Positions 25,913 to 39,771 of a DNA stretch of 64,000 bases are shown here, piece after piece (the stretch's first letter is position 1; each line of letters begins with the position of its first letter). Origin of the DNA: Halomonas urumqiensis. Lineage in GTDB: Bacteria; Pseudomonadota; Gammaproteobacteria; Pseudomonadales; Halomonadaceae. Location: positions 45,208-109,207 of the forward strand of contig NZ_PYUD01000008.1 in assembly GCF_003028575.1 (NCBI RefSeq), in the 5' to 3' direction. The translations under genes were made by a program, and so were the position numbers. A model generated the notes under the pieces. It was not told where the DNA came from. It saw only the letters and a program-made list of their open reading frames with translations, and made no database searches.

Positions 25913-25997
25913 GAGAGACTCCTTTGTCATGTAAACATTTGACCGCGAAAAGCTCCGCGGGTTGAGGCGCCAGGCGCGCCGATCCGAATACCCACCA

Positions 25998-27389
25998 TCA
26001 GGTGTCGATGCTGTTGCCTTTCTCGATCAGACGCGCCAGGGCCTTCTCATCGAGTCGCTGGCGGTCCACCTTCAGGTACGCCAGCCCTTCCTCCGGCACC
26101 ACCATCACCTCCTCGACCCCCGCCACCTCGGCGAAGCCTGCCATCAAGGTATCCAGGGCATCGCCGTACTGGTCGCCATCCAGCGCCACCACTTCGCTTG
26201 CCAGGTGGGGCGGCGGCACCATGCCGATCATCAGCACGAGCCATGCCAGTGACATGGCGGCGCAGCCAATGAAGACCGCCGAAAGCCCCCATTGCTGGGC
26301 CAGCACACCGCCCAGCAATCCACCGAGGAACGCCCCGAGAAACTGGCTGGTCGAGTAGACCCCCATGGCCGAGCCCTTGGCCCCGGCTGGTGCCAGCTTG
26401 CTGAGCATGGATGGCAGGGTCGCCTCGAGCAGGTTGAAGCCTGTGAAGAACAACAGCAACCACCCGAACAGCCCCCAGTAGCTCGTGGCAAACCCGGCGA
26501 GCCCACCAAGGCCCAGGGTGATGGCGGTAATGGCCAGCAGGCACATGGTTTTCATGCGCCGCCGCTTCTCGGCGATCACGACCAGTGGCACCATGCACAG
26601 GAAGGCCAGCGCCATGACGCCAAGATAGGTGATTCCGTGGCGCTCCGGGGCAATGCCTACATCGAGCAACCGTAATGGCACAGCGACGAAGATCGCCATC
26701 AACACCAGGTGCAGCACGAAAATCGACAAATCCAGGCGTAACAGGTCGCGGCGCCCCAGCATCGCCTTGAGTTGGTTGCGGTCCATTCCCACGTCGCGGT
26801 GACGTATGAGGCGTGGTGCGGGAGGCACCAGCTTCCACAACACCACAAGCCCACCGGCCGCCAGCAGCGCCGTGAACCAGAACACCCCGGGGAGTCCAAA
26901 GCCCGCGGCAAGCCAGGGGCCCAGCACCATGGCCACCGCGAAGGCGACACCGATGGAAAGGCCAATGGTGGCCATGGCCGCGGTACGTACCTGCTCGCGG
27001 GTCTGATCGGCAAGCAACGCCATGATCGCCGCCGCCACTGCACCGCTACCCTGAAGACTGCGCCCCAGCAACACCCCGCCGATGGTATCGGCCTGGGCCG
27101 CCACGACACTGCCGAGCATGAACAACACCATGCCCGCGGCGATCACCGGTTTGCGGCCCACACGATCGGAGAGCATGCCGAAAGGAATCTGCAGCAGTGC
27201 CTGGGTCAGCCCGTAGATACCCAGTGCCAGCCCCACCAGAAAGGGTGTGGCACCGATCAGGTCGTCGGCGTACAACGCCAGTACCGGTAGCACCATGAAC
27301 AGGCCCAGCATGCGCGTGGCATAGAGCCCGGCGAGGCCGGAGATGGCACGCCGCTCGCTGGCCAGAAGCAGTCCTGAGACCTTTCGCAT
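25998..27389 (-). CDS. MFS transporter with C-terminal YAM-like domain (YajR type)
   Basis: About 463 residues from ATG 27389. Twelve hydrophobic segments fill the first 390 residues, with the MFS signature [13 protein letters not shown] after the second helix. The last about 70 residues form a soluble domain ([20 protein letters not shown], then [19 protein letters not shown]) like the ferredoxin-like YAM domain of E. coli YajR. This makes it a YajR-family drug:proton antiporter-like protein of unknown substrate. Divergent from uvrA and upstream of ssb on the same strand; no clear ribosome binding site, so the start is less certain. Confidence 0.85.
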   Translation of the reverse strand: MRKVSGLLLASERRAISGLAGLYATRMLGLFMVLPVLALYADDLIGATPFLVGLALGIYGLTQALLQIPFGMLSDRVGRKPVIAAGMVLFMLGSVVAAQADTIGGVLLGRSLQGSGAVAAAIMALLADQTREQVRTAAMATIGLSIGVAFAVAMVLGPWLAAGFGLPGVFWFTALLAAGGLVVLWKLVPPAPRLIRHRDVGMDRNQLKAMLGRRDLLRLDLSIFVLHLVLMAIFVAVPLRLLDVGIAPERHGITYLGVMALAFLCMVPLVVIAEKRRRMKTMCLLAITAITLGLGGLAGFATSYWGLFGWLLLFFTGFNLLEATLPSMLSKLAPAGAKGSAMGVYSTSQFLGAFLGGLLGGVLAQQWGLSAVFIGCAAMSLAWLVLMIGMVPPPHLASEVVALDGDQYGDALDTLMAGFAEVAGVEEVMVVPEEGLAYLKVDRQRLDEKALARLIEKGNSIDT

Positions 27390-27491
27390 AAGGGGTTCGG
27401 AATTCCATGAAACGGATGCATCGCATCCCTGTGTGGATCGCACATTCTAGCGGCTCGCCACCCTGCAGGGAAAGCCAAGTCAGGGTGGGCT

Positions 27492-27521
27492 TTGCCGCCG
27501 CCGGGAGCGGGCACGTATAAT
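27492..27521 (+). promoter_or_regulatory. Candidate uvrA promoter
   Basis: A perfect TATAAT (27516-27521) is preceded after 18 bp by TTGCCG (27492-27497), 30 bp before the uvrA start. No LexA-type CTGT-N8-ACAG box is visible between the MFS gene and uvrA. Confidence 0.6.
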
Positions 27522-27551
27522 CGAACTTTTGCCGCGCGCCTCGAGGTGTGA

Positions 27552-30422
<2,871 letters not shown>

Positions 30423-30587
30423 CCCAACTGTAAAACCAACAGTTGCGAACGGCGCCGGGGACAGGTCGTAGCGGGGGTCCGATTCCAGGGAAGGAATCAG
30501 TAGCGTACAGGGAAGTATTCACAGCGCCCCCGCGCAGGCCTGTCGTCGGGAAAGCCGCGACTCGAGGCCACCGTCCAGACACCAAAA

Positions 30588-30614
30588 AAACCGGCTCCCC
30601 GAAGGGAGCCGGTT
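30588..30614 (-). terminator. Rho-independent terminator after rplQ
   Basis: AAACCGGCTCCC (30588-30599) pairs with GGGAGCCGGTTT (30603-30614). On the minus strand the stem is followed by a run of seven to eight T. It ends the long S10-spc-alpha transcript, 33 bp after rplQ. The space between it and uvrA (30423-30587) contains two weak hairpins (30425-30445 and about 30481-30500) and no gene. Confidence 0.9.
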
Positions 30615-30646
30615 TGGCGTGCCGAAGCCGGAAGTCGGGTCGGGGA

Positions 30647-31039
30647 TCACTCCTCGACAGCGACTTCCTCGGACTCGACGACCGGACGGTCAACGAGTTC
30701 GACATAGGCCATGGGCGCGTTGTCGCCGGTGCGGAAACCGCACTTGAGAATACGGACGTAACCGCCCGGACGCTCGACGTAACGCGGACCCAGCTCATTG
30801 AAGAGCTTGCCGACCGCTTCTTTCGAGCGAGTGCGGCTGAAGGCCAGACGACGGTTGGCGACGCTGTCCTGCTTGGCCAGGGTGATCAGCGGCTCGATGA
30901 CGCGACGCAGCTCCTTGGCCTTGGGCAGGGTTGTCTTGATCACTTCGTGCTCGATCAACGACACGCTCATGTTCTTGAACATGGCCTGGCGGTGCGAGCT
31001 CGTGCGATTTAGGTGACGACCACTCTTACGATGACGCAT
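30647..31039 (-). CDS. rplQ: 50S ribosomal protein L17
   Basis: L17, 130 residues, starting [20 protein letters not shown] as in all bacterial L17. It binds 23S rRNA domains near the exit side of the large subunit. Last gene of the alpha operon, 39 bp after rpoA. The acidic C-terminal end (ESEEVAVEE) is longer than in E. coli and fits a halophile-like acidic bias. Confidence 0.97.
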   Translation of the reverse strand: MRHRKSGRHLNRTSSHRQAMFKNMSVSLIEHEVIKTTLPKAKELRRVIEPLITLAKQDSVANRRLAFSRTRSKEAVGKLFNELGPRYVERPGGYVRILKCGFRTGDNAPMAYVELVDRPVVESEEVAVEE

Positions 31040-31078
31040 GGTTGTGATTCCTTACCAAACTGGGACTCGAGTCGGCTC

Positions 31079-32077
31079 TCACGCGGAGGCCTTGTCGTCC
31101 TTCAGGCTTGCCGGCGGCCAGTTTTCCAGCCGCATGCCAAGGGAAAGACCGCGCGCTGCCAAAACGTCCTTGATTTCGTTCAGGGACTTCTTGCCGAGGT
31201 TCGGGGTCTTCAGCAGCTCCACTTCGGTGCGCTGGATCAAATCCCCGATGTAATAGATATTCTCGGCTTTCAGGCAGTTGGCGCTGCGAACGGTCAACTC
31301 GAGATCGTCTACTGGGCGCAGCAGGATGGGATCGATATGATCCTCTTCCTCCTCCACTTCCTGTTCCTTGTCGACTTCCAGGTCGACGAACGCGGCCAGC
31401 TGCTCCTGCAGGATGGTCGCGCTGCGACGGATCGCCTCTTCCGGATCCAGGGTACCGTCGGTTTCCAGGTTGATGATCAACTTGTCGAGGTCGGTACGCT
31501 GTTCAACACGCGCCGCTTCGACGGAATAGGAAACACGACGCACAGGGCTGAAGGTCGCATCCAGCTGCAGGCGGCCGATGGCACGTGATTCGTCATCGGC
31601 TCCAAGACGCGCATCCGCCGGCTCATAGCCACGGCCGAGTGCGATCTTGAGCTGCATCTTCAGCTCGGCGCCTTCATTGACGTGGGCGATGACATGCTCG
31701 GGGTTGACGATTTCGACATCGTGATCGATGGCGATATCCCCCGCGGTCACGACGGCCGGGCCCTGCTTGTTCAGCGAGAGCACCGCCTCGTCGCGGCTGT
31801 GCATCTTGATCGCCACGTCCTTGAGGTTCAGGAGGATCTCGATGACATCTTCCTGGACGCCCTCGATCGCGCTGTACTCATGATCGACTCCGGCAATCTC
31901 GGCTTCCACCACGGCACAGCCGGGCATGGACGAGAGCAGGATGCGACGCAGTGCGTTGCCCAGTGTGTGGCCGAAGCCACGCTCGAAGGGCTCGAGCACG
32001 ATCTTCGCGTGATGTGCGCTGATCTCTTCGACCTTGATGTCGCGAGGACGAAGAAACTCTGTCACTGAACGCTGCAT
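31079..32077 (-). CDS. rpoA: RNA polymerase alpha subunit
   Basis: 332 residues. The N-terminal dimerisation domain (about 1-235) has the early [20 protein letters not shown] segment; the C-terminal domain (about 250-325) has [19 protein letters not shown] and [20 protein letters not shown], which bind UP elements and activators. Placed between rpsD and rplQ in the alpha operon as in gammaproteobacteria. Confidence 0.98.
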   Translation of the reverse strand: MQRSVTEFLRPRDIKVEEISAHHAKIVLEPFERGFGHTLGNALRRILLSSMPGCAVVEAEIAGVDHEYSAIEGVQEDVIEILLNLKDVAIKMHSRDEAVLSLNKQGPAVVTAGDIAIDHDVEIVNPEHVIAHVNEGAELKMQLKIALGRGYEPADARLGADDESRAIGRLQLDATFSPVRRVSYSVEAARVEQRTDLDKLIINLETDGTLDPEEAIRRSATILQEQLAAFVDLEVDKEQEVEEEEDHIDPILLRPVDDLELTVRSANCLKAENIYYIGDLIQRTEVELLKTPNLGKKSLNEIKDVLAARGLSLGMRLENWPPASLKDDKASA

Positions 32078-32162
32078 ATGAACACCTTTCAGGCTGCCAA
32101 ACGGATACTCGGTACTCTAGGTCGGCTCCCGCTAGGGGAGCCGACACGGCGCTTGGCGCCGT

Positions 32163-32783
32163 TTACTTCGAGTACAGCTCGACGATCAGGTTTTCGTTGA
32201 TGTCGGCAGTCAGGTCACCGCGTTCAGGCAGAGCCTTGAAAGTGCCTTCCATCTTCTTGGCATCGACTTCGATCCAGATCACTTCACCGCGGTTAGCGGC
32301 AATCGCCAGTGAACTCTGGATACGCGCCTGGTTCTTCGCCTTCTCGCGAACGGACACCACATCACCGGGCTTGACCTGATAGGACGCCACGTTGACGGTG
32401 CGACCGTTCACGGCGATGGCCTTGTGGCTCACCAGCTGCCGGGACTCGGAGCGGGTAGAGCCAAAGCCCATGCGATAGACGACGTTGTCCAGTCGGGATT
32501 CGAGCAGCTGCAGCAACACCTCGCCGGTCGCGCCCTTGAGACGGGCCGCTTCCTTGTAGTAATTGCGGAACTGCTTTTCGAGAACGCCATACATGCGACG
32601 AACTTTCTGCTTCTCGCGAAGCTGCAAGCCGTATTCGGAAAGACGCTGACGACGCTGGCCGTGCACACCCGGAATCTGTTCGGATTTGCACTTTTTCTCG
32701 AAGGGAGTGACACCGCTCTTCAGGAAGAGGTCGGTGCCCTCACGACGAGACAGTTTGCACTTCGGTCCAATATAACGAGCCAT
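32163..32783 (-). CDS. rpsD: 30S ribosomal protein S4
   Basis: 206 residues, with the start [20 protein letters not shown] and an S4 RNA-binding domain around [20 protein letters not shown]. Nucleates 30S assembly at the five-way junction of 16S rRNA and, in E. coli, represses the alpha operon by binding its leader. 12 bp after rpsK. Confidence 0.97.
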   Translation of the reverse strand: MARYIGPKCKLSRREGTDLFLKSGVTPFEKKCKSEQIPGVHGQRRQRLSEYGLQLREKQKVRRMYGVLEKQFRNYYKEAARLKGATGEVLLQLLESRLDNVVYRMGFGSTRSESRQLVSHKAIAVNGRTVNVASYQVKPGDVVSVREKAKNQARIQSSLAIAANRGEVIWIEVDAKKMEGTFKALPERGDLTADINENLIVELYSK

Positions 32784-32795
32784 GAATCTGTCTCC

Positions 32796-33182
32796 TTAAA
32801 CGCGGCGTTTCTTCGGCGGACGGCAGCCATTGTGGGGGATGGGCGTCGCGTCGGTGATGCTTTGCACGCGGAAGCCGGCGGCGTTCAAAGCGCGCACGGC
32901 GGATTCACGGCCAGGACCGGGGCCCTTGACCAGCACGTCGACGTTTTTCACACCATACTCGGCTGCAGCGGTCGCTGCACGTTCGCTTGCTACTTGAGCA
33001 GCGAACGGGGTGCTCTTGCGAGAACCACGAAAACCCGAACCACCGGCAGTCGCCCAGGAAAGAGCGTTGCCCTGGCGGTCTGTGATCGTAATGATCGTGT
33101 TGTTAAAAGAGGCGTGGATATGCGCAACGGCATCCACTACCTGCTTTTTAACCTTTTTACGGTTGCTACGCGGGTTAGCCAT
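32796..33182 (-). CDS. rpsK: 30S ribosomal protein S11
   Basis: 128 residues with the family core [20 protein letters not shown] and the C-terminal [11 protein letters not shown]. Part of the 30S platform near the E site. The spacing to rpsM is 39 bp. Confidence 0.97.
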   Translation of the reverse strand: MANPRSNRKKVKKQVVDAVAHIHASFNNTIITITDRQGNALSWATAGGSGFRGSRKSTPFAAQVASERAATAAAEYGVKNVDVLVKGPGPGRESAVRALNAAGFRVQSITDATPIPHNGCRPPKKRRV

Positions 33183-33221
33183 GTTGATGTCTATTCCTGT
33201 CTTTACGCCAGAACGTGCGTG

Positions 33222-33578
33222 TTATTTGCGGATCGGCTTGCGCGGGCCCTTGCGGGTACGCGCATTGGTCTTGGTACGCTGACCACGCAGCGGAAGACCA
33301 CGACGATGACGCAGACCACGGTAGCAACCCAGGTCCATGAGACGCTTGATATTCAGCGTCACATCACGACGAAGGTCACCTTCAACGGTATACTTGCCGA
33401 CCTCAGAACGCAGGGTGTCAAGCTCTTCGCTGGACAGTTCCTGAATCTTGGTGGTCGGCGCGATGCCGGACGAGGCACAGATATCCTGTGCACGCGTGCG
33501 GCCAATCCCGAAGATATAGGTCAGCGAGATCGCCGCATGCTTGTTGTCCGGGATATTGACGCCTGCAATACGGGCCAT
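33222..33578 (-). CDS. rpsM: 30S ribosomal protein S13
   Basis: 118 residues, start [20 protein letters not shown] and C-terminal [19 protein letters not shown]. Located in the head of the 30S subunit, contacts tRNA and L5. First gene of the alpha operon proper, preceded by a hairpin-containing leader. Confidence 0.97.
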   Translation of the reverse strand: MARIAGVNIPDNKHAAISLTYIFGIGRTRAQDICASSGIAPTTKIQELSSEELDTLRSEVGKYTVEGDLRRDVTLNIKRLMDLGCYRGLRHRRGLPLRGQRTKTNARTRKGPRKPIRK

Positions 33579-33701
33579 CAGCTTACTCCGAAATGTGAGC
33601 GGCTTGCTCGTTGGATCATCTACAAAAGGCGCAACAGCATACCCCTTTACCCGCTTCAGGGCAAGGGGTATGCCGACACCAGTCCATCACAGAACCAGGG
33701 T
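33579..33701 (-). promoter_or_regulatory. Alpha operon leader with hairpin
   Basis: The 123-bp space between rpmJ and rpsM contains an 11-bp inverted repeat, GCATACCCCTT (33637-33647) with AAGGGGTATGC (33663-33673), and an inner CCC/GGG stem. E. coli has an S4-binding pseudoknot at the same place. Whether this structure is the S4 target or only a processing hairpin cannot be told. Confidence 0.5.
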
Positions 33702-33815
33702 TCAGCCCTGGCGCTGCTTATGCCGCGGTTCGCTGCAGATGACGCGGACAGCGCCATTGCGACGAATGATCTTGCAGTTGCGGCACATTTTCTTTACGGA
33801 AGCTCGAACTTTCAT
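33702..33815 (-). CDS. rpmJ: 50S ribosomal protein L36
   Basis: A 37-residue protein, start [19 protein letters not shown], with the zinc-binding CxxC (CRNC) and a second Cys/His pair ([13 protein letters not shown]), so this is the zinc-containing C+ form. Located between secY and rpsM as usual. Confidence 0.95.
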   Translation of the reverse strand: MKVRASVKKMCRNCKIIRRNGAVRVICSEPRHKQRQG

Positions 33816-33892
33816 CGTTCCATCTCCAAGGTTGGCTCGCGCCTCGAGCCAGTGCTTCGGCTCGCGGCGCGCCAATTCACGTGCGGCGCGCC

Positions 33893-35224
33893 TCAGCGCA
33901 TCATGCCGCCGCTACCGTAGCCTTTCAGGTTGGACTTCTTCATCACCGACTCGTACTGGTGCGACATGAGGTGCGACTGCACCTGGGCCATGAAGTCCAT
34001 GATGACCACCACCACGATCAGCAGCGCCGTGCCGCCAAAGAAGAACGGCACGTTCCAGGCCACGATCAAGAACTGGGGCATCAGGGAAACCGCGGTGATG
34101 TACATGGCGCCGAACAGGGTCAGACGGGTCATGACCTTGTCGACATAACGAGCGGTCTGCTCGCCCGGGCGAATCCCAGGAAGGAAGGCCCCCGACTTCT
34201 TGAGGTTGTCGGCGACATCCTTGGGATTGAAGACCAGCGCTGTGTAAAAGAAGCAGAAGAATATCACCGCCGCGGCGAAAAGCAAGATGTGCAGCGGCTG
34301 ACCTGGCCCGAGGGCCTGGGAAGCACGCTGCAGCCACTCGAAACCTTCGCCACTGCCTACCCACTGGCCCATGGAGGCCGGGAACAGCAGGATACTGGAG
34401 GCGAAGATCGCCGGAATGACACCGGCCATGTTCACCTTCAGCGGCAGGTAGCTGCTCTGCCCCGCGTACATCTTGTTGCCGACCTGGCGCCGTGGGTAGT
34501 TCACGGTGAGGCGGCGCTGCCCTCTCTCGATGAACACCACGAAGGCGACAGTGGCAATACCGAGCACGGAGAGGGCCAGCAGCGGAAGCACGTTCCAGGC
34601 GCCTTCATTGCGAGCAAGCTCGAAGGCCTGCCCCACCGCACTCGGCAGACCGGCGACGATGCCTGAGAATATCAGCAGCGAAATACCGTTGCCGATACCC
34701 TTCTCGGTAATCTGCTCGCCCAGCCACATCAGGAACACCGCACCGGTCACGAAGGTGACGATCGCGGTGAAATAGAAACTGAAGTCTGCCGTGTAAGCGA
34801 TCCCCTGGTTAGCCAGGCCCACCGACATGCCGGTGCCCTGAACCAGGGCCAGGGCCACCGTGAGGTAGCGGGTATACTGGCTGATCTTGCGACGGCCCCC
34901 CTCGCCCTCCTTCTTGAGCTGCTCAAGATGGGGCGAGACCGCGGTCAGCAGCTGCATGATGATCGATGCCGAGATATAGGGCATGATGCCCAGCGCCATG
35001 ATACTCATCCGCTCCAGGGCGCCACCCGAGAACATGTTGAACATGCCGAGGATGGTGCCCTGCTGCTCCCTGAACAAGGCAGCAAGCTGGTCAGGATTCA
35101 TACCGGGCACGGGTATGTGGGCACCGATACGGTAGACCACGATGGCGAGAAGCACGAAGCGCAAGCGCGCCCACAGTTCACCCAGACCGCTGCCCATCGC
35201 CGGCATTTTTCCTGACTTGGCCAT
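33893..35224 (-). CDS. secY: Preprotein translocase subunit SecY
   Basis: 443 residues with ten membrane segments; the pore-forming subunit of the Sec translocon with SecE (encoded at 60786-61154) and SecG. Recognisable are [11 protein letters not shown] near the N-terminus, [17 protein letters not shown], the cytosolic loop [18 protein letters not shown], and [17 protein letters not shown]. The start directly abuts the rplO stop, so translation is coupled. Confidence 0.98.
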   Translation of the reverse strand: MAKSGKMPAMGSGLGELWARLRFVLLAIVVYRIGAHIPVPGMNPDQLAALFREQQGTILGMFNMFSGGALERMSIMALGIMPYISASIIMQLLTAVSPHLEQLKKEGEGGRRKISQYTRYLTVALALVQGTGMSVGLANQGIAYTADFSFYFTAIVTFVTGAVFLMWLGEQITEKGIGNGISLLIFSGIVAGLPSAVGQAFELARNEGAWNVLPLLALSVLGIATVAFVVFIERGQRRLTVNYPRRQVGNKMYAGQSSYLPLKVNMAGVIPAIFASSILLFPASMGQWVGSGEGFEWLQRASQALGPGQPLHILLFAAAVIFFCFFYTALVFNPKDVADNLKKSGAFLPGIRPGEQTARYVDKVMTRLTLFGAMYITAVSLMPQFLIVAWNVPFFFGGTALLIVVVVIMDFMAQVQSHLMSHQYESVMKKSNLKGYGSGGMMR

Positions 35225-35659
35225 TTAGTCCTCTACCTTGCCACCGGCGGCTTCGATCGCGGCTCGGGCACCCTTGGTGACCTTGATGCCGCGGACCGTG
35301 ACCGCCTTGTTCAGTTCGCCGGACAGGATCACCTTCGCATGCAGCGTGGCGTCCTTCAGCACGTTGGCTTGCTTGAGGGTCTCGAGGGTGACCTCGTCAC
35401 CGCTGACCTTGCCGAGCTCGGCCAGGCGCACTTCCTCGGAGACGAGCGACTTCATGGAGGTGAAGCCGAACTTCGGCAGACGCCGCTGCAATGGCATCTG
35501 ACCACCCTCGAAACCGGGGGTGACGGTGCCGCCACTGCGAGACTTCTGACCCTTGTGGCCACGGCCACCGGTCTTGCCCAGACCGGAGCCGATGCCACGG
35601 CCGACACGCTTTTCGGCGTGCTTGGAACCCGGTGCCGGGCTCAGGCTATTGAGTTTCAT
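35225..35659 (-). CDS. rplO: 50S ribosomal protein L15
   Basis: 144 residues, start [20 protein letters not shown], glycine-rich segment [20 protein letters not shown] and the motif [18 protein letters not shown]. Late assembly protein of the 50S subunit. Directly followed by secY. Confidence 0.97.
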   Translation of the reverse strand: MKLNSLSPAPGSKHAEKRVGRGIGSGLGKTGGRGHKGQKSRSGGTVTPGFEGGQMPLQRRLPKFGFTSMKSLVSEEVRLAELGKVSGDEVTLETLKQANVLKDATLHAKVILSGELNKAVTVRGIKVTKGARAAIEAAGGKVED

Positions 35660-35662
35660 GGA

Positions 35663-35845
35663 TTACTCTCCCTCAACGCGCACAAGGTAGTTCACCTTGT
35701 GGACCATGCCGCGAACGGCAGGGGTGTCTTCCAGCTCAACCGTATGACCGATGCGGCGTAGCCCCAGGCCCTTCATGGTGGCCTTGTGCTTGGGCAGAAT
35801 GCCGATGGTGCTGCGGGTCTGGGTAACCTTGATCATTGCTGTCAT
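35663..35845 (-). CDS. rpmD: 50S ribosomal protein L30
   Basis: 60 residues from ATG 35845 ([15 protein letters not shown]), 5 bp after rpsE. An in-frame GTG at 35854 overlaps the rpsE stop but gives a non-standard extension. The body [19 protein letters not shown] is typical of L30. Confidence 0.95.
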   Translation of the reverse strand: MTAMIKVTQTRSTIGILPKHKATMKGLGLRRIGHTVELEDTPAVRGMVHKVNYLVRVEGE

Positions 35846-35850
35846 GGCGT

Positions 35851-36351
35851 TCACCCCGTAATCGCTTCGACGGACAAACCGCGCTTGGCGGCGATGTCAT
35901 CCGGCGACTGCATGTCGGACAGGCCCTTGACGGTTGCGCGCACCACGTTCACCGGATTGGTGGAACCGTAGCACTTGGCAAGCACGTCATGGACACCGGC
36001 CAGCTCGAGCACGGAGCGCATGGCGCCGCCAGCGATGATACCGGTACCTTCGGAAGCAGGCTGCATGTACACCTTGGAGGCGCCGTGACGGGCCTTGACC
36101 GGGTACTGCAGCGTGCCGCCAGCGAGATTGACCTTGACCATGTTGCGGCGGGCCTGGTCCATCGCCTTCTGGATCGCGACCGGCACTTCACGCGCCTTGC
36201 CACGACCGAAACCGACACGACCCTTGCCGTCTCCCACGACAGTCAGAGCGGTGAAACCGAAGATACGGCCACCCTTGACTACCTTGGCGACACGGTTGAC
36301 CTGCACGAGCTTTTCCTGCAGATCGCCGCTTTGCTGTTCGTTCTTCGCCAT
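35851..36351 (-). CDS. rpsE: 30S ribosomal protein S5
   Basis: 166 residues with the double-stranded RNA-binding N-terminal half ([20 protein letters not shown]) and the loop [20 protein letters not shown], the region where ram and spectinomycin-resistance changes map in E. coli. Contacts S4 in the decoding site region. Confidence 0.97.
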   Translation of the reverse strand: MAKNEQQSGDLQEKLVQVNRVAKVVKGGRIFGFTALTVVGDGKGRVGFGRGKAREVPVAIQKAMDQARRNMVKVNLAGGTLQYPVKARHGASKVYMQPASEGTGIIAGGAMRSVLELAGVHDVLAKCYGSTNPVNVVRATVKGLSDMQSPDDIAAKRGLSVEAITG

Positions 36352-36362
36352 CGTAAAACCCT

Positions 36363-36713
36363 TTAGAATTCCAGGCCGCCTTCACGAGCGGCGTCGGCCA
36401 GGGCCTTGACGCGGCCGTGATACTTGAAACCGGCACGATCGAAGGCTACCTGGGTGATGCCAGCCTGCTTGGCACGTTCGGCAATCAGTGCGCCCACCTT
36501 GGCGGCGGCATCGGCATTGCCGGTCGCACCCTCGCGAAGGTCCTTGTCCAGTGTCGAAGCACTGGCCAGCACCTTGCCACCATCCGGCGAGATGATCTGC
36601 GCGTAGATGTGGCGGGGGGTACGGTTGACGCACAGGCGATACACGCCCAGCTCGCGGATCTTTGCGCGAGCACGGCGGGCACGACGGAGACGAGATTCTT
36701 TCTTCGCGTTCAT
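36363..36713 (-). CDS. rplR: 50S ribosomal protein L18
   Basis: 116 residues; start [20 protein letters not shown] and C-terminal [20 protein letters not shown]. Binds 5S rRNA with L5 in the central protuberance. 11 bp before rpsE. Confidence 0.97.
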   Translation of the reverse strand: MNAKKESRLRRARRARAKIRELGVYRLCVNRTPRHIYAQIISPDGGKVLASASTLDKDLREGATGNADAAAKVGALIAERAKQAGITQVAFDRAGFKYHGRVKALADAAREGGLEF

Positions 36714-36722
36714 AACCCTGCC

Positions 36723-37253
36723 TTACTTCTTCTTGGCTTCTTTGCGACGCACCTGCTCGTCGGCGTACCGGACACCCTTGCCCTTGTAGGGCTCGGGCGG
36801 ACGGAAGGCGCGGATTTCCGCGGCAACCTGGCCGAGCTGCTGCTTGTCCGCGCTCTTCAGCACGATCTGGGTGTTCTTTGGCGTTTCCGCCGTGACACCC
36901 TCAGGCAGCGTGTAATCGACCGGGTGCGAGAAGCCCAGTGACAGATTGAGCGTCTGGCCCTTGGCCTGGGCACGATAACCGACGCCGATGATTTCGAGAG
37001 ACTTGGTGAAGCCCTCGCTGACACCGGTGACCAGGTTCTGGACCAGGGCACGGGTGGTACCGACCATTGCCCAACTCTTGGCGGACTCGCTCGGGTTGAA
37101 GGTCAGTTGACCTTCTTCCTGGGCGATCGCCACATCGGGATGGATGGTCAGTGAAAGTGTGCCCTGGCCGCCCTTGACGGTCAGCTGGTCAGCATCGAGT
37201 TTGACCTCGACACCAGCGGGCACTTTTACCGGATATTTGGCTACGCGGGACAT
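36723..37253 (-). CDS. rplF: 50S ribosomal protein L6
   Basis: 176 residues; two repeated L6 folds, with [19 protein letters not shown] in the first half and the signature [20 protein letters not shown] near the C-terminus. Lies at the factor-binding side of the 50S subunit. Confidence 0.97.
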   Translation of the reverse strand: MSRVAKYPVKVPAGVEVKLDADQLTVKGGQGTLSLTIHPDVAIAQEEGQLTFNPSESAKSWAMVGTTRALVQNLVTGVSEGFTKSLEIIGVGYRAQAKGQTLNLSLGFSHPVDYTLPEGVTAETPKNTQIVLKSADKQQLGQVAAEIRAFRPPEPYKGKGVRYADEQVRRKEAKKK

Positions 37254-37262
37254 TCCAAACTC

Positions 37263-37655
37263 CTAGAATACGGTGCAGATGACTTCGCCACCGACACCAG
37301 CCTTGCGAGCCGCGCGATCGGTCATCACCCCATTGGAGGTGGTGACAATCGCGATTCCCAGACCATCGGCGACCTTAGGCAGCCCATCCTTGCCCTTGTA
37401 CTGGCGAAGGGACGGCTTTGACACGCGCTGCAGGTGCTCGATGACCGGCTTGCCCTCGAAGTACTTGAGAGTGACGGTCAGCTCGGGCTTGGCGCTTTCG
37501 GACACCGTGAAGTCGGTGACATAGCCCTCTTCCATCAACACGCGGGCCACCTCGACCTTCAGCTTGGAGGACGGCATGGTGACCGTCTCCTTGGTGGCCA
37601 TCTGCGCATTGCGGATACGAGTGATCATATCCGCCAGAGTGTCTTGCATGCTCAT
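37263..37655 (-). CDS. rpsH: 30S ribosomal protein S8
   Basis: 130 residues; start [20 protein letters not shown] and C-terminal [20 protein letters not shown]. Binds helix 21 of 16S rRNA; in E. coli also the translational repressor of the spc operon. Confidence 0.97.
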   Translation of the reverse strand: MSMQDTLADMITRIRNAQMATKETVTMPSSKLKVEVARVLMEEGYVTDFTVSESAKPELTVTLKYFEGKPVIEHLQRVSKPSLRQYKGKDGLPKVADGLGIAIVTTSNGVMTDRAARKAGVGGEVICTVF

Positions 37656-37687
37656 TTACGTTGCGCTCCTGATGATTCTACGTGGCG

Positions 37688-37993
37688 TTACCAGCTGGAC
37701 TTCTTGAGCCCGGGCACATCGCCACGCATGGCGGCTTCACGCAGCTTGTTACGGCCGAGGCCGAACTTGTTGTAGAAGCCGTGCGGACGGCCGGTGATAC
37801 GGCAGCGATTACGCTGACGCACCGGGCTCGAGTCGCGCGGCAGCTGCTGCAGCTTCAGCGTTGCCTCGAAGCGCTCTTCGTCGGAAGCGTTCACGTCCTG
37901 GATGATCGCCTTGAGCTCGGCACGGCGGGCGGCATACTTTGCCACCAGCTTGGTGCGCTTGAGCTCACGCTCTACCATGCTCTTCTTTGCCAT
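37688..37993 (-). CDS. rpsN: 30S ribosomal protein S14
   Basis: 101 residues, the long zinc-free form: start [19 protein letters not shown] and C-terminal [20 protein letters not shown]. The CxxC zinc pairs of the short form are absent. Confidence 0.97.
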   Translation of the reverse strand: MAKKSMVERELKRTKLVAKYAARRAELKAIIQDVNASDEERFEATLKLQQLPRDSSPVRQRNRCRITGRPHGFYNKFGLGRNKLREAAMRGDVPGLKKSSW

Positions 37994-38003
37994 GATCCCA
38001 CCC

Positions 38004-38543
38004 CTATTTCTTGAACGGGAAGTTCAGCGCGCTCAACAGCGCACGACCTTCATCATCGGTGTTGGCGGTGGTGGTGATGGTGACATCCAGACCACGAATC
38101 CGGTCGATCTTATCATATTCGATCTCCGGAAAGATGATCTGCTCACGCACCCCCATCGAGTAATTGCCACGACCGTCGAAGGACTTCGGGTTGAGACCAC
38201 GGAAGTCACGAACGCGGGGGATCGCGATATTCACCAGGCGGTCGAGAAAGTCCCACATACGCTCGGAGCGCAGGGTCACCTTGATCCCGATCGGCCAGCC
38301 TTCACGCACCTTGAAGCCCGCGATGGACTTGCGTGCCTTGGTCACCATCGGCTTCTGACCGGAGAGTTTCTCCAGGTCAGCGATGGCATTGTCGATCAGC
38401 TTTTTATCGCTGGTCGCCTCGCCGATACCCATGTTCAGCGTCACCTTGGTGACCCGGGGTACCTGCATCACGTTGGCGTAGCTGAACTGCTCTTTGAGTT
38501 GAGCCACCACCTCGTTTTGATAACGTTCTTTCAAGTTCGCCAT
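38004..38543 (-). CDS. rplE: 50S ribosomal protein L5
   Basis: 179 residues; [18 protein letters not shown] start, [20 protein letters not shown] and [20 protein letters not shown]. Binds 5S rRNA and contacts P-site tRNA from the central protuberance. Confidence 0.97.
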   Translation of the reverse strand: MANLKERYQNEVVAQLKEQFSYANVMQVPRVTKVTLNMGIGEATSDKKLIDNAIADLEKLSGQKPMVTKARKSIAGFKVREGWPIGIKVTLRSERMWDFLDRLVNIAIPRVRDFRGLNPKSFDGRGNYSMGVREQIIFPEIEYDKIDRIRGLDVTITTTANTDDEGRALLSALNFPFKK

Positions 38544-38561
38544 TTTGCTACCCGACTCGCG

Positions 38562-38879
38562 TTAGGCGTCGATCTGCGTCTGCGTCGACTTGTAGATACG
38601 TACCTTGGTACCGTCTTCCTTCACCTGGAAGCCGACGCGATCCGCCTTACCGGTCTCCGAATTGAAGATGGCTACGTTGGACGCGTGAATCGGAGCCTCG
38701 CGCTCGACGATACCGCCCTGGTTGCCGGCCATGGGATTTGGCTTGGTGTGACGCTTTACCATGTTCACACCGGACACGACAAAGCGGTCGTCCTTGAGGA
38801 CGCGCTTGACCGTGCCACGCTTGCCCTTGTCCTTGCCGGCGATGACGATGACTTCATCGTCACGTTTTATCTTTTGCAT
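38562..38879 (-). CDS. rplX: 50S ribosomal protein L24
   Basis: 105 residues with an N-terminal KOW motif ([18 protein letters not shown]) and [20 protein letters not shown]. An assembly initiator of the 50S subunit near the exit tunnel. Confidence 0.97.
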   Translation of the reverse strand: MQKIKRDDEVIVIAGKDKGKRGTVKRVLKDDRFVVSGVNMVKRHTKPNPMAGNQGGIVEREAPIHASNVAIFNSETGKADRVGFQVKEDGTKVRIYKSTQTQIDA

Positions 38880-38893
38880 ATCCGCCTCGCTCC

Positions 38894-39265
38894 TTACAGC
38901 ACTTCAGGCGCCAAGGAAATGATCTTCATGAACTTCTCGTTGCGAAGCTCACGGGTCACCGGCCCGAAGATACGGGTACCGATCGGCTGTTCGTTGGTGT
39001 TGTTCAACAAAACGGCCGCATTTCCATCGAAGCGGATCAGCGAGCCGTCGGAACGACGGACGCCACTACGGGTGCGAACCACAACCGCCTTGAGGACCTG
39101 GCCTTTCTTGACCTTGCCACGCGGAATAGCTTCCTTCACCGTGACCTTGATGATGTCCCCAACGTGGGCATAGCGACGGTGTGAACCGCCCAGCACCTTG
39201 ATGCATTGCACCCGGCGCGCCCCACTGTTGTCGGCGACATCCAGCATTGTCTGAGTCTGAATCAT
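38894..39265 (-). CDS. rplN: 50S ribosomal protein L14
   Basis: 123 residues; start [20 protein letters not shown], then [19 protein letters not shown]. Contributes to intersubunit bridges. 52 bp after rpsQ. Confidence 0.97.
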   Translation of the reverse strand: MIQTQTMLDVADNSGARRVQCIKVLGGSHRRYAHVGDIIKVTVKEAIPRGKVKKGQVLKAVVVRTRSGVRRSDGSLIRFDGNAAVLLNNTNEQPIGTRIFGPVTRELRNEKFMKIISLAPEVL

Positions 39266-39317
39266 CGGTTTTCTCCAAACCTAATCTGACTGCACTGGTT
39301 TGACAGGCGTGAGCCGA

Positions 39318-39578
39318 TCAGCCCTTGGCCTGCTCGACCACCTCGACCAGCGTCCAGGCTTTCTTCTTGGACAGCGGACGTGATTCCTGAATGGAAACCG
39401 TATCGCCGGCCTTTGCCTGGTTCGCCTCGTCATGGGCGTGCAGCTTGGTGGAGCGCTTGACGTATTTGCCGTAGATCGGGTGACGCTCACGACGCTCGAT
39501 CATCACGACGATGGACTTGTCCATCTTGTCGCTCACCACCTTGCCGGTGAGCGTACGGGCATTTTTCTCTTCGGCCAT
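39318..39578 (-). CDS. rpsQ: 30S ribosomal protein S17
   Basis: 86 residues from ATG 39578 ([20 protein letters not shown]), 1 bp after the rpmC stop; an in-frame GTG at 39587 would add MTE. The OB-fold core [19 protein letters not shown] is typical. Primary binding protein of the 16S 5' domain. Confidence 0.96.
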   Translation of the reverse strand: MAEEKNARTLTGKVVSDKMDKSIVVMIERRERHPIYGKYVKRSTKLHAHDEANQAKAGDTVSIQESRPLSKKKAWTLVEVVEQAKG

Positions 39579-39579
39579 C

Positions 39580-39771
39580 TCAGTCACCTGCCTTCTCGTT
39601 GAGCACAGTCTTCACCCGGGCGATATCCCGGCGAACCTGCTTGAGCAGATGAGTCTGGCTGAGCTGGCCGGTGGCCTTCTGCATGCGCAGGTTGAACTGC
39701 TCGCGGAGGAGTTCGAGGAGCTGCTCATTGAGCTCGTCTACTGACTTTTCACGAATTTCCTGGGCTTTCAT
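39580..39771 (-). CDS. rpmC: 50S ribosomal protein L29
   Basis: 63 residues, [20 protein letters not shown], two long helices. The ATG shares one base with the rplP stop (TGATG), a coupled start. Sits at the exit tunnel next to L23, where trigger factor and SRP dock. Confidence 0.96.
   Translation of the reverse strand: MKAQEIREKSVDELNEQLLELLREQFNLRMQKATGQLSQTHLLKQVRRDIARVKTVLNEKAGD

Noticed and set aside
32424..33920. 498-codon plus-strand frame across rpsD, rpsK, rpsM and rpmJ
   Set aside because: It spans several well-established ribosomal genes on the opposite strand and has no similarity of its own.
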